Of a DNA stretch of 64,000 nucleotides, positions 16,555 to 24,371 are shown one piece after another (within the stretch, counting starts at the first letter, position 1; every line of letters begins with the position of its first letter). Origin of the DNA: Lewinellaceae bacterium (GTDB lineage Bacteria; Bacteroidota; Bacteroidia; Chitinophagales; Saprospiraceae); contig JACJXW010000005.1 of NCBI GenBank assembly GCA_020636405.1, positions 806,001 to 870,000 of the forward strand. Reading direction: 5' to 3'. A model generated the notes under the pieces. It saw only the letters and a program-made list of their open reading frames with translations. It made no database searches and was not told the origin of the DNA. The position numbers and the translations under genes were made by a program.

Positions 16555-16914
16555 TCAAATCCGTTCCAGCTCCTCTCGCTTCCGCTCTCCCCCGGCATCT
16601 CCGGTATTGAGCGTAGAGACCGGCTCGAACAACATCACCGCCACTTCCTCTGCCGCTACCGGCCGGTGCTCCACTCCTCTCGGAACGATGAGAAATTCCC
16701 CTTCCTGCAGGCGTACGGTTTTATCCCGGAACTGCATGTCGAACGCGCCCTTCAGCACATAGAAGAGCTCGTCTTCTTCCTCGTGTTTATGCCAGACAAA
16801 CTCCCCCTGGAATTTGACAAGCTTGACGAGCTGCCCGTTCAGTTCTCCCACGATCCGGGGGTTCCAGTGGTCGGAAAAGAGGGCAAGTTTTTCATTGATG
16901 TTTACTTTTTCCAT
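16555..16914 (-). CDS. Cupin-domain protein
   Basis: This 119-residue protein is a single small beta-barrel cupin. Motif 1 is visible as WHKHEEEDELFYVLKGAF (the two His and the Glu are metal ligands) and motif 2 as GEFLIVPRGVEHRPVA. There is no signal peptide. Small stand-alone cupins bind a metal and may act as isomerases, dioxygenases or sugar-binding proteins; nothing here fixes the substrate. It precedes the sheath gene on the same strand by 161 bases and is probably a separate transcript. Confidence 0.9.
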   Translation of the reverse strand: MEKVNINEKLALFSDHWNPRIVGELNGQLVKLVKFQGEFVWHKHEEEDELFYVLKGAFDMQFRDKTVRLQEGEFLIVPRGVEHRPVAAEEVAVMLFEPVSTLNTGDAGGERKREELERI

Positions 16915-17035
16915 CCTGGGGATTTTTGTCTTGATTCGGAAACAAGATACCTATTGCCTCCGGCACCAGGAAGCAATATAGCCATTTCGTGTGGGCATGA
17001 AACCTGTCGTTTCACTATTGATGAAATAACCAGGC

Positions 17036-17974
17036 TCAATCCTGGGGGCCCAGGCGCCTATCCCCCAGCTTGTGCACCAGTTCCAGCCCGATCCCGCTGA
17101 TGAACAGCCGGTGTTTTTTGTTGGAAAGCAGCTGTTGTGTCCAGTTTACCGGGCCACCGTCGGCAAGGTCGATCTCGCTGCCGTCAAGGCGAAGGAACAC
17201 TTTGGATTGGATCAGGTGGTAATATTCATGCTCCAGGTCGTCCTGGAATTCGTAAGGCAGGTTTTTCCAGATACCATTCGGATAATTCTCCATCCGTTCC
17301 ATAAAAACGTCGGCATCCCTCTTCCGGTAAAAGCGGATGAACAGTTGCTCTTTCGGGAAGTGGCGAAGCAGCAGGTTGAGCAGGAGCCTCAGGTGCTCGT
17401 TCAGCTGGCTCAGTTCGAAAGCGTAGTTTCCGCTGTCCCAGCCACCGGATGCCAGGCATAGAACGGCGAAGTGGGCGGTGAAATTCGGGTTGTCAAATGC
17501 CTGGCCGCGGACATGGCGGTGGGTGGTGGCGTACCGGAAGATAGCGTTTTTATCTCTTTCTCCTTTAGCGTCCTGAGCGATCTGCAACGCCAGGACATTG
17601 GTGGCGTCGGATACCACCTCCGTGCCCCGCACTGCGCTCAGCACGTTGTTTTGGTCCACATGGGCGATGGCGGAGCAGGTGGCCAAAGGGGCCAGGGGGG
17701 AGAGGGTGAGTGGTTGAAATTGCCGTTCCCGGGCATAGCGCAACCAGTCCAGCTCGGTTTGCCTGATGGCCAGCGTGTCGACTGCTGCCGGCCGGGTGAA
17801 GCGGTTCTCGCTGAACTGCCGCAACAAGTGGGCGGGCTCGGCCTGGCGGGCCTTCAGGCGGAAGAGCTCCAGCAGAAAGGTATTCAGTTCCGACAGGCTG
17901 AGCTCTTCGGCCAGTTTGGAAAGCACTGGCCCGGCGCCCAGTTTGTAATGTATTTTTTCAAGGATCTTACTCAT
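17036..17974 (-). CDS. Conserved hypothetical protein (possible class II aminoacyl-tRNA-synthetase-like fold)
   Basis: This 312-residue soluble protein has no signal peptide. The central segment LTLSPLAPLATCSAI, followed by DQNNVLSAVRGTEVVSDATNVLAL, looks conserved and reminds me of class II synthetase-like or HisZ-like motifs (an Arg-Gly-Thr-Glu block after a Cys-Ser-Ala block). I cannot confirm that assignment. The N-terminal 80 residues are helical; the C-terminal part contains HEYYHLIQSKVFLRLDG. It stands alone between the cupin and DUF4349 genes. Function is unknown. Confidence 0.7.
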   Translation of the reverse strand: MSKILEKIHYKLGAGPVLSKLAEELSLSELNTFLLELFRLKARQAEPAHLLRQFSENRFTRPAAVDTLAIRQTELDWLRYARERQFQPLTLSPLAPLATCSAIAHVDQNNVLSAVRGTEVVSDATNVLALQIAQDAKGERDKNAIFRYATTHRHVRGQAFDNPNFTAHFAVLCLASGGWDSGNYAFELSQLNEHLRLLLNLLLRHFPKEQLFIRFYRKRDADVFMERMENYPNGIWKNLPYEFQDDLEHEYYHLIQSKVFLRLDGSEIDLADGGPVNWTQQLLSNKKHRLFISGIGLELVHKLGDRRLGPQD

Positions 17975-18006
17975 ATAGGCTCAGGATAAAAAAGTATCGA
18001 ATGGAT

Positions 18007-18681
18007 TCAATTTCTGACAAAGAGCCATTTTACGGCATGATAAACCCCAAGCCCGATATAGCCCAGCAGGCCCGGTTTTTTCCACTTCCGCAATTCTACG
18101 TTAATGGTGGAAAAAGCTTCCAGGTGATCTAGCCTGGCTATTTTGCCTTTTAGCAGGTCGATGGTTTCGTTGAGCCGTTCGAGTTCTCGCTCTACCTTAA
18201 GGATCTCCTCCACGGTTTCGGCTTTGCCGAGCAACTCCAGGTAGCGGTTGCGGGCCCGTTCGGCGTTTTCCAGGCGGATCTCATAGTCGAGGTACTCCTC
18301 GGTGACGTCCTGTCCCGTGATGTTCTTATGATGCAGTTTACCCAGGGCGGCGATCTCCGCGATGGCGGCGTCGAGCTGGGTACTTTCCACCCGGATAATG
18401 GTTTGGTAGGTACCGATCTCGTTGACGTAGCCGTTGTACTTTTCGGCGATCATTGCGATCTGCCGGCTGGTGCTGTCCGGATTGTCTACCGCGAGGGCGA
18501 GGTAGGCGGAAAAGAGTACTTTCCTTTCAGATGGCGTTGGCTGTGGGGTGCTTTCCTCGTAGGATAAACGGGAACCGGCTCGGTCGAGGGCAGGGCCCTG
18601 GGCGGATCGTTGAGAAGAGGTGCAACCGGACAGGGCGGACAGGAGCAGAAAGAAAACCAATAGCGTCGGAAACTTTTGCAT
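18007..18681 (-). CDS. DUF4349-domain lipoprotein
   Basis: This 224-residue protein has a lipoprotein signal with lipobox LSGC (Cys at about residue 20). A DUF4349-type region follows: an N-terminal beta segment (SAYLALAVDNPDSTSRQI, then IAEKYNGYV), a long predicted coiled coil (about residues 115-190, LENAERARNRYLELLGKAE), and a C-terminal membrane-proximal segment LLGYIGLGVYHAVKWLFV. Such proteins sit in the cell envelope; their role is not established. It is probably monocistronic, ending 32 bases before the next gene on this strand. Confidence 0.88.
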   Translation of the reverse strand: MQKFPTLLVFFLLLSALSGCTSSQRSAQGPALDRAGSRLSYEESTPQPTPSERKVLFSAYLALAVDNPDSTSRQIAMIAEKYNGYVNEIGTYQTIIRVESTQLDAAIAEIAALGKLHHKNITGQDVTEEYLDYEIRLENAERARNRYLELLGKAETVEEILKVERELERLNETIDLLKGKIARLDHLEAFSTINVELRKWKKPGLLGYIGLGVYHAVKWLFVRN

Positions 18682-18697
18682 GCAGGTGTTTTTTAGT

Positions 18698-18856
18698 TCA
18701 AACGCCGCCTTTTCCGGAATAGTCTATGTGGTAAGTTATGATCTGCAGGTATTGATCGACGCCATTTCCAGCCTGTACAAAACCGCTGATGTCGCCATCC
18801 GGCCCGGAGATCAAGCTGCCGAGGGAGGTGGCGGCGTAGTAGGTGATCTTTCTCAT
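18698..18856 (-). pseudogene. Truncated dihydrofolate-reductase-like (RibD C-terminal family) gene
   Basis: From the ATG at 18856 the frame reads MRKITYYAATSLGSLISG, then PDGDISGF and GVDQYLQ. This is the recognisable N-terminus of the single-domain DHFR/RibD_C family (normally about 180 residues). After residue 37 or so the similarity stops; the frame continues for about 14 unrelated residues (IITYHIDYSGKGGV) to a stop. The usual Asp-Gly-Phe after TSL is also altered to GSL. The 3' three quarters of the gene are missing, so this is a deletion remnant. Confidence 0.7.
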
Positions 18857-18921
18857 AAAGAGGAGGTGTTTTTTTTGGAGTAACAACTATTCAGGGAAAA
18901 GAAAAATTCCGTCGTCCCGAT

Positions 18922-19311
18922 TTACAATCCCCTCACCTGAACCGTCAGCTCCAAATGGTGGCCGTCTGGGTCATTGAAATAGATGGAGTGGAAGTGGTGG
19001 TGGTCCTGGAATGTCCATTCCACCTCTTGTTCGGAGAGGTGAACTTTGGCCTTTTCGAAGTTCTCTTTATCCACCCGAAAAGCGTAATGGTGGCAGCGAA
19101 TCCAATCGCCTGCGGGCGGAAGCTGCGCGTTCTCACTTTGGGTGGGGAATAGGGCGATGCCCGTCTGCCCGGCCACCATAAAAATGGGGAAGGGGCCCCA
19201 TTCTTTGGGGTGAATGCGTTGCAGGCCCAGTACCTTTTCGTACCATTCGGCAGATCGGTGGATATTCCGGACGCGCAGCGCGACATGGTCGAGGAATTGA
19301 AGGGTAAGCAT
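18922..19311 (-). CDS. VOC-family (glyoxalase/dioxygenase-like) protein
   Basis: This 129-residue protein has the paired beta-alpha-beta-beta-beta modules of the vicinal-oxygen-chelate family. FLDHVALRVRNIHRSAEWYEKVLGL opens the first module (its His is a metal ligand). HHYAFRV opens the second, which ends in IYFNDPDGHHLELTV with the Glu ligand. Substrate cannot be told; uncharacterised members include resistance enzymes and dioxygenases. Start is the ATG at 19311. It stands 48 bases after the Uma2 gene on the same strand. Confidence 0.88.
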   Translation of the reverse strand: MLTLQFLDHVALRVRNIHRSAEWYEKVLGLQRIHPKEWGPFPIFMVAGQTGIALFPTQSENAQLPPAGDWIRCHHYAFRVDKENFEKAKVHLSEQEVEWTFQDHHHFHSIYFNDPDGHHLELTVQVRGL

Positions 19312-19358
19312 AATAGTCAGGTGAGGTTGGTAAGGGTATTGAATGCTGGCGCCCCGGA

Positions 19359-19832
19359 TTATTTGAAAATATCTTTTAATTCCAGTTCCACCTCCAGCCT
19401 CGGGTCTTCCAGCTTGTCTTCCTTGGCAAATAGTTCGTATTCCCCCGGCGCCTTGAACACATAAACGGACCGCAGGCCAGGCAGCACCAGCCAGTAGGAT
19501 AATACGCCGGCTTCGAAATAGGCGGTCGATTTGGCGATCAACTCCGTAAGGCTTTGCGGAGGAGAGAGGATCTCGATCACGCCCAGCGGGGCATTTTCCA
19601 GGCGCGTTTCGTCTTCTCCGGGAGTAAATTCCATAGAGGGATAAATGGCTATATCAGGGACTTTTTCCTTCGAAGAAACTACGATGCTGATTTCGGGTAA
19701 TACCCGGAAACGGTTGCCATAAGCACTTCGAAGTAAAAAATGCAAATTCCCCTGAACAATGGCGTGGTTTTTACTGGGCACAGGCTTGTCTCTTTCCAGC
19801 TCGTACTCTGATTTTGCAACTGCTGTGTCCAT
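19359..19832 (-). CDS. Uma2-family (DUF820) protein
   Basis: This 157-residue protein matches the Uma2 group of PD-(D/E)xK-fold putative endonucleases. It has HAIVQGNLHFLLR near the N-terminus, then EISIVVSSKEKVPDIAIYPS with the D-x-x-I-Y core, and PLGVIEILSPPQSL with the conserved Glu before SP. The C-terminal part contains YFEAGVLSYWLVLP. Uma2 proteins are abundant in cyanobacteria and Saprospiraceae; their biological role is unknown. The usual K in the x-K position is not obvious, so catalysis is uncertain. Confidence 0.88.
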   Translation of the reverse strand: MDTAVAKSEYELERDKPVPSKNHAIVQGNLHFLLRSAYGNRFRVLPEISIVVSSKEKVPDIAIYPSMEFTPGEDETRLENAPLGVIEILSPPQSLTELIAKSTAYFEAGVLSYWLVLPGLRSVYVFKAPGEYELFAKEDKLEDPRLEVELELKDIFK

Positions 19833-19918
19833 AGATATGCTTTCTTTTTCTGATCGTTCAAGATACTAACATTATGGGAGATTTGCCAGGTGGGCCGGGA
19901 GTCGGGATTCGGGCGGAA

Positions 19919-20025
19919 CGAATCCCGAATCACGAATCACGAATCAACGAATCACGAATCAACGAATCCCGAATCAACGAATCCCGAATCAACGAATCCC
20001 GAATCCCGAATCAACGAATCACCAA
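19919..20025. repeat. AATC-rich tandem repeat between Uma2 and the decarboxylase beta subunit
   Basis: About 107 bases consist of alternating units GAATCAAC and GAATCAC/GAATCCC; the 15-base unit GAATCAACGAATCCC occurs three times in a row near 19971-20015. It sits just downstream of the stop of the sodium-pump beta subunit. It contains no gene. Copy number is likely variable between strains. Confidence 0.85.
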
Positions 20026-21372
20026 TCACCCCAAAAAGCTCAGCAGTATCCCCGCGGCCACCGCCGAGCCGATCACGCCGGCCACGTTGGGCGCCATGGC
20101 GTGCATCAGCAGGTGGTTGTTGGGGTCTTCCCGCAGGCCTTCCATCTGCACCACCCGGGCGCTGTCGGGCACTGCCGATACGCCGGCTGCTCCGACCAGG
20201 GGGTTGATCTTGTTCTCTTTGTTCAGGAAGAGGTTCATCACCTTGGCAAAGAGGACGCCTCCGGCGGTGGCCACCATAAAAGACAGGGCGCCGAGGATGA
20301 AGATGAGGATGGACTGTGGGGTCAGGAACACATCGGCCTGGGTGGAGGCGCCGACGGTCACACCCAGCAGGATGGTTACGATGTCGATCAGGGAGGTGCG
20401 TGCCGTTTCGGCCAGGCGCTTGGTGACCCCCGATTCCTTGAGCAGGTTGCCAAAGAACAGCATACCCAGCAGCGGCAGGGCGCTGGGAGAGATGAAAGTA
20501 GTCAGTAATAGCCCGATGATGGGGAAAAGGATCTTCTCCGTTTTGCCGACCGCCCGTGGCGGTTTCATTCTTATGAGGCGTTCTTTTCGGGTGGTGAGCA
20601 GGCGCATAATGGGGGGCTGGATCACCGGCACCAGGGCCATGTACGAATAGGCGGCGATGGCGATAGGGCCGATGAGGTTCTGCGCGTATACAGGCTCCCC
20701 GCCGATGGTGTAATCGACGATGTTGACCCCGCTGGCCAGCTTGGAGGACAGGAAGATAGCCGTCGGCCCGTCGGCCCCGCCGATAATGCCGATGGCGCCG
20801 GCCTCGGCGGGATAGAAGCCGAGCAGGAGGGCTCCGATAAAGGTGGCAAAGATGCCGATCTGCGCTGCGGCGCCCAGCAGCATCAGCCGCGGGTTGGAAA
20901 TGAGGGAAGAGAAATCCGTCATCGCTCCGATACCCAGAAAAATGAGCGGCGGATAGATCCCTTTGATGACCCCGAAGTAGAGGTAATTGAGCACGCTGCC
21001 CGGCTCGTAGATACCGACCTGCAGGTTGGCGTCCAGTTTGAAAGGAATGTTACCCAGCAAGATGCCGAGCCCGATGGGGATCAGCAGCAACGGTTCGTAG
21101 TGGTAACGGATGGCCAGGTAAATGAAAAAAAGGCCGACCAGGATCATAACGACATTTCCGGCCTTCACGTTGGCAAAGCCCGTATATTCGTAAAAGGTGC
21201 GCACGGCATCCCAGGCAGCTATTCTGTCGCCCTCATCTGCATTTACTGCTGGTGTTTCCACCTGAGGTTGTATTTTTTCCTGAACCGAATCCTGAACACC
21301 CGGGCTATTCTGGCTGAGACAGGGGGCGGCCAGGAGGGTGAACAGGAAGAATAAAGTGAGTGCTTTTTTCAT
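20026..21372 (-). CDS. oadB: Sodium-pumping decarboxylase beta subunit (membrane)
   Basis: This 448-residue integral membrane protein of the OadB/MmdB/GcdB family couples decarboxylation of a carboxybiotin to Na+ export. The family core is clear: GIGAMTDFSSLISNPRL, then AIGIIGGADGPTAIF and PIAIAAYSYMALVP, and a C-terminal NAMAPNVAGVIGSA-like segment (here HAMAPNVAGVIGSA). It has about nine to eleven membrane helices. Unusually, the first helix domain is preceded by an apparent signal peptide and a polar linker of about 50 residues (MKKALTLFFLFTLLAAPCLS). It is the last gene of the mce-mmdA-oadG-biotin carrier-oadB operon, 12 bases after the biotin-carrier gene. Confidence 0.95.
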   Translation of the reverse strand: MKKALTLFFLFTLLAAPCLSQNSPGVQDSVQEKIQPQVETPAVNADEGDRIAAWDAVRTFYEYTGFANVKAGNVVMILVGLFFIYLAIRYHYEPLLLIPIGLGILLGNIPFKLDANLQVGIYEPGSVLNYLYFGVIKGIYPPLIFLGIGAMTDFSSLISNPRLMLLGAAAQIGIFATFIGALLLGFYPAEAGAIGIIGGADGPTAIFLSSKLASGVNIVDYTIGGEPVYAQNLIGPIAIAAYSYMALVPVIQPPIMRLLTTRKERLIRMKPPRAVGKTEKILFPIIGLLLTTFISPSALPLLGMLFFGNLLKESGVTKRLAETARTSLIDIVTILLGVTVGASTQADVFLTPQSILIFILGALSFMVATAGGVLFAKVMNLFLNKENKINPLVGAAGVSAVPDSARVVQMEGLREDPNNHLLMHAMAPNVAGVIGSAVAAGILLSFLG

Positions 21373-21384
21373 GAGTGAAGCGGT

Positions 21385-21813
21385 TTACTCCAGTACGATC
21401 AGGATATCATTCTGAAGGACAGAATCGCCTTCTTTGACCTTGACCTGTACCACCTTACCGGCTTTTTCCGCCATGATGTTGTTTTCCATTTTCATGGCTT
21501 CCATAATCAGCAGGGTATCTCCTTTTTTGACCTCGTCGCCGGCCTTGACCAGGATCTTGAGGATGGTGCCCGGCAGGGGTGTTTTTATGGATATCGAGGG
21601 GCTGGCTGCCTTGGTAATCCCCGATTCTTCCGGGCTGGGCTGGGGTACGGCAGAGCGGACCAACCGGGGCGTTTTGGGCTTTTCCTTTGCCTCGCGCTGC
21701 ACTTCAACAGAGTAGTGCGTGCCGTTGACTTCCAACTCCACCACGTCGTGCTCGTAGTTGAGGATGTCCACCTCGTAGTCATGTCCCTTTATGATGAACT
21801 TATATTTTTTCAT
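21385..21813 (-). CDS. Biotin carrier protein (biotinyl/lipoyl domain)
   Basis: This 142-residue protein carries the biotin attachment motif EAMKMENNI, with the modified Lys between the two Met, inside a standard biotinyl domain (about residues 70-142, from TPLPGTILKILVKAGDEV to the C-terminus). The N-terminal half is a small beta domain and a Pro-rich linker, as in the gamma/biotin subunits of methylmalonyl-CoA decarboxylase. It moves the carboxyl group from the alpha subunit (22219-23778) to the membrane beta subunit (20026-21372). Three bases separate it from oadG. Confidence 0.95.
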   Translation of the reverse strand: MKKYKFIIKGHDYEVDILNYEHDVVELEVNGTHYSVEVQREAKEKPKTPRLVRSAVPQPSPEESGITKAASPSISIKTPLPGTILKILVKAGDEVKKGDTLLIMEAMKMENNIMAEKAGKVVQVKVKEGDSVLQNDILIVLE

Positions 21814-21816
21814 GGA

Positions 21817-22164
21817 CTAAGGTTTGAGGTTTTTCATTACTCCGAATATCTTCGAACTCCACGGGGAGTACCGCTTGGAGATCTTTTTGATGGTCATGAT
21901 GGTATTTTCCTCATCGTGCACTTCGTTAAAATAAAGGTACAGGGCTGTGGCGATGGCGGCGCTTTCGTTGCCTACCATGGTCAGCTGTTCATTTTCCGGA
22001 ACGTGTTTACCCTGCCGTCGAAGGCGGGAGCGAATGCGAGCGTGGAGCACATCGGGCAGATAGCGAAAGACGAAGTACAACAGGCTGAGGGCTATTAGCA
22101 CTACCAGGTAGCCGACTCCGGAGATGAGCAATCCATCGATGATAGTGGGCCAGTTGATATTCAT
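21817..22164 (-). CDS. oadG: Decarboxylase gamma/delta subunit (OadG family), small membrane anchor
   Basis: This 115-residue protein has one N-terminal membrane helix (LLISGVGYLVVLIALSLLYFVF) followed by a charged cytoplasmic tail, the arrangement of OadG-type subunits that hold the soluble alpha subunit on the membrane pump. Position between the alpha and biotin-carrier genes supports this. The tail ends in YSPWSSKIFGVMKNLKP. Assignment rests on size, topology and operon context, since the family is poorly conserved in sequence. Confidence 0.85.
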   Translation of the reverse strand: MNINWPTIIDGLLISGVGYLVVLIALSLLYFVFRYLPDVLHARIRSRLRRQGKHVPENEQLTMVGNESAAIATALYLYFNEVHDEENTIMTIKKISKRYSPWSSKIFGVMKNLKP

Positions 22165-22218
22165 GTGAATGAGTGAATGAGTGAATGATTAGGTTTTAGC
22201 CCCTATTCGTTCCTTCCC

Positions 22219-23778
22219 CTACAAAGGTACATTTCCATGTTTCTTCGGTGGCCCCACTTCCTTTTTAGTGGCAAGGGAGCGGAGGGCGCGGGCGACCCGC
22301 CACCTCGTGTTGCGCGGTTCGATCACATCGTCGATGTAACCATAGCGGGCGGCGATGAATGGGTTGGCGAACTTTTCCCGGTATTCCTCCTCCAGCTTTT
22401 GCTGTAGCATGTCCCGTTCTGCGGGATCTTCGACCTTACTCAGCTTTTTGCCTTCCAGGACTTCTATGGCCCCTTTGGCGCCCATTACTGCGATCTCAGC
22501 GCCGGGCCAGGCGTAGTTGAGGTCGGCGCGCAGTTGCTTCGAGCCCATTACGTCGTGGGCGCCTCCATAGGCTTTGCGCAGGGTGATGGTGATCTTGGGT
22601 ACGGTGGCCTCCCCGTAGGCGAACAGAAGTTTGGCGCCGTGCAGGATGATGCCGCCGTATTCCTGAAAACTGCCGGGAAGGAAGCCAGGCACGTCTACCA
22701 GGGTGACGATGGGAATATTGAACGCATCGCACAAGCGCACGAACCGCGCTGCTTTGCGGGAGGCGTCGATATCGAGCACGCCGGCCAGGTAGTTGGGCTG
22801 GTTGGCCACGATGCCGCAGGGCATACCCCCGAACTTGGCGAAACCGGTGACGATATTTTTGGCGTAAAGCCGCTGGAGTTCCAGGAATTCCTCGTAATCC
22901 ACAATGCGGTGGATGATGTCTTTGACGTCGTAGGGCTTATTGGGGTCATCCGGTATGATCTCGTTCAGGTCGTCGTCGATGCGCTCAATGGGGTCGTCGC
23001 ATTCGGTGACGATGGGTTCTTCGAGGTTGTTCTGCGGCAGGTATTCCAGGACTTTGCGGATAAGCAGGATGCCTTCCTCCTCGTCCTTGGATTTAAAGTG
23101 GGCCACCCCCGATTTTTTAGTATGGATATCGGCGCCGCCCAGGTTCTCGATGGTGATATCCTCCCCCGTCACCGTTTTGGTCACCTTGGGGCCGGTGACG
23201 AACATGTAGCTCGTCTGTTCGCTCATGATGATGATGTCGGTCAGGGCCGGGGAGTAGACCGCTCCGCCGGCACAGGGGCCAAATATGGCTGAGATCTGAG
23301 GGATGACGCCGGAAGCCTGTATGTTGCGGTAGAAGATCTCGGCGTAACCCGCCAGGCTGTTTACACCTTCCTGAATGCGCGCGCCTCCGCTGTCGTTCAA
23401 CCCGATGAGCGGAGCGCCCATCTTCATGGCCTGGTCCATGACCTTACAGATCTTCAGGGCGAAGGTTTCGGACAGGGAGCCGCCCAGCACGGTAAAATCC
23501 TGGGAAAAGACAAAGACGACCCTGCCGTCGATGGTGCCTCTGCCGGTCACTACACCGTCGCCCAGGTATTGTTGATCTTCCAGGCCGAAGTCGTGGCAAC
23601 GGTGGGTGACGAACATGTCGTATTCCTCAAAACTGCCTTCGTCGAGTAGCAGGTCGATGCGCTCGCGGGCAGTGAATTTACCCTGCTGGTGTTGTTTGGC
23701 GATGCGTTTTTCACCGCCGCCAAGGCGTGCCTGGCTTCGCAATTCGGTGAGTTGCCGGATCTTGTCTTGTAGGCTCAT
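22219..23778 (-). CDS. mmdA: Acyl-CoA carboxyltransferase, methylmalonyl-CoA decarboxylase alpha / propionyl-CoA carboxylase beta type
   Basis: This 519-residue protein of the carboxyltransferase (crotonase-fold, two-domain) family has FVFSQDFTVLGGSLSE, LIGLNDSGGARIQEG and GPCAGGAVYSPALTD in the N-terminal half. The C-terminal half has VDVPGFLPG, GAKLLFAYGEATVPKIT and KAYGGAHDVMGSK. It transfers the carboxyl group between an acyl-CoA and biotin. With the membrane beta subunit and OadG in the same operon, Na+-pumping (S)-methylmalonyl-CoA decarboxylation is the best reading; the same subunit could also serve a propionyl-CoA carboxylase if a biotin carboxylase exists elsewhere. It lies 54 bases upstream of oadG. 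Confidence 0.95.
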   Translation of the reverse strand: MSLQDKIRQLTELRSQARLGGGEKRIAKQHQQGKFTARERIDLLLDEGSFEEYDMFVTHRCHDFGLEDQQYLGDGVVTGRGTIDGRVVFVFSQDFTVLGGSLSETFALKICKVMDQAMKMGAPLIGLNDSGGARIQEGVNSLAGYAEIFYRNIQASGVIPQISAIFGPCAGGAVYSPALTDIIIMSEQTSYMFVTGPKVTKTVTGEDITIENLGGADIHTKKSGVAHFKSKDEEEGILLIRKVLEYLPQNNLEEPIVTECDDPIERIDDDLNEIIPDDPNKPYDVKDIIHRIVDYEEFLELQRLYAKNIVTGFAKFGGMPCGIVANQPNYLAGVLDIDASRKAARFVRLCDAFNIPIVTLVDVPGFLPGSFQEYGGIILHGAKLLFAYGEATVPKITITLRKAYGGAHDVMGSKQLRADLNYAWPGAEIAVMGAKGAIEVLEGKKLSKVEDPAERDMLQQKLEEEYREKFANPFIAARYGYIDDVIEPRNTRWRVARALRSLATKKEVGPPKKHGNVPL

Positions 23779-23869
23779 TTTAGTGGGTTGGGTTTATGGG
23801 TTGATGGGGTTGATTGATCCGGCGGGGTGAACGTTCCTGGCAGGGTTTCTCAATCAACCAATCAACGAA

Positions 23870-24274
23870 TCACTGCTTTCCACAAAATTCCGTGAGTACT
23901 CCCAAAGTGGACTTGGGGTGGAGGAAGCCAATGTTAAGGCCCTCAGCGCCCTTGCGCGGGGCTTTATCGATCAGCCGCACGCCTTTGTTTTCAGCTTCCT
24001 GAAGCGACTGCGCCACATCGCCTACGGCAAAGGCCAGGTGGTGCAGCCCCGGGCCTCGGGTTTCAATAAATTTACCGATAGGGCCCTCCGGATCGGTCGA
24101 TTCAAGCAGTTCCACCTTGGTTTGGCCGACCATAAAGAAGGCGGTTTTGACCTTCTGGTCGGGCACCTCTTCGATGGCGTAGCACTTCAGGCCGAGGACA
24201 TTTTCGTAGTAGGCGATGGCTTCTTCCATGTTCTTTACCGCGATGCCGATGTGCTCGATATGCGTGATATTCAT
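23870..24274 (-). CDS. mce: Methylmalonyl-CoA epimerase
   Basis: Starting at the ATG at 24274 this is a 134-residue VOC-fold enzyme. It has HIEHIGIAVKNMEEAIAYYENVLGL (metal His), KTAFFMVGQTKVELLE, GPGLHHLAFAV and the terminal STLGVLTEFCG with the Glu ligand. It interconverts (R)- and (S)-methylmalonyl-CoA, feeding the decarboxylase downstream, so the operon links succinyl-CoA/propionate metabolism to a Na+ gradient. The longer frame to 24358 starts with unrelated residues and is not used. The 91 bases between it and mmdA hold an AT/GG-rich imperfect inverted repeat (GGTTGATTGA at 23808, TCAATCAACC at 23850). Confidence 0.95.
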   Translation of the reverse strand: MNITHIEHIGIAVKNMEEAIAYYENVLGLKCYAIEEVPDQKVKTAFFMVGQTKVELLESTDPEGPIGKFIETRGPGLHHLAFAVGDVAQSLQEAENKGVRLIDKAPRKGAEGLNIGFLHPKSTLGVLTEFCGKQ

Positions 24275-24371
24275 GGCTAAGGTTTTATGGTTCAATAGCT
24301 CCGATGGAGTTATTTTTCGATCAAAACTAAGTGTTTCCGGAGCCCAATACATTAACAAAAAAAAGTAAAAA

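Noticed and set aside
19919..20025. Possible CRISPR array
   Set aside because: The repeat units are 7-15 bases without unique spacers of regular length; it is a simple tandem repeat.
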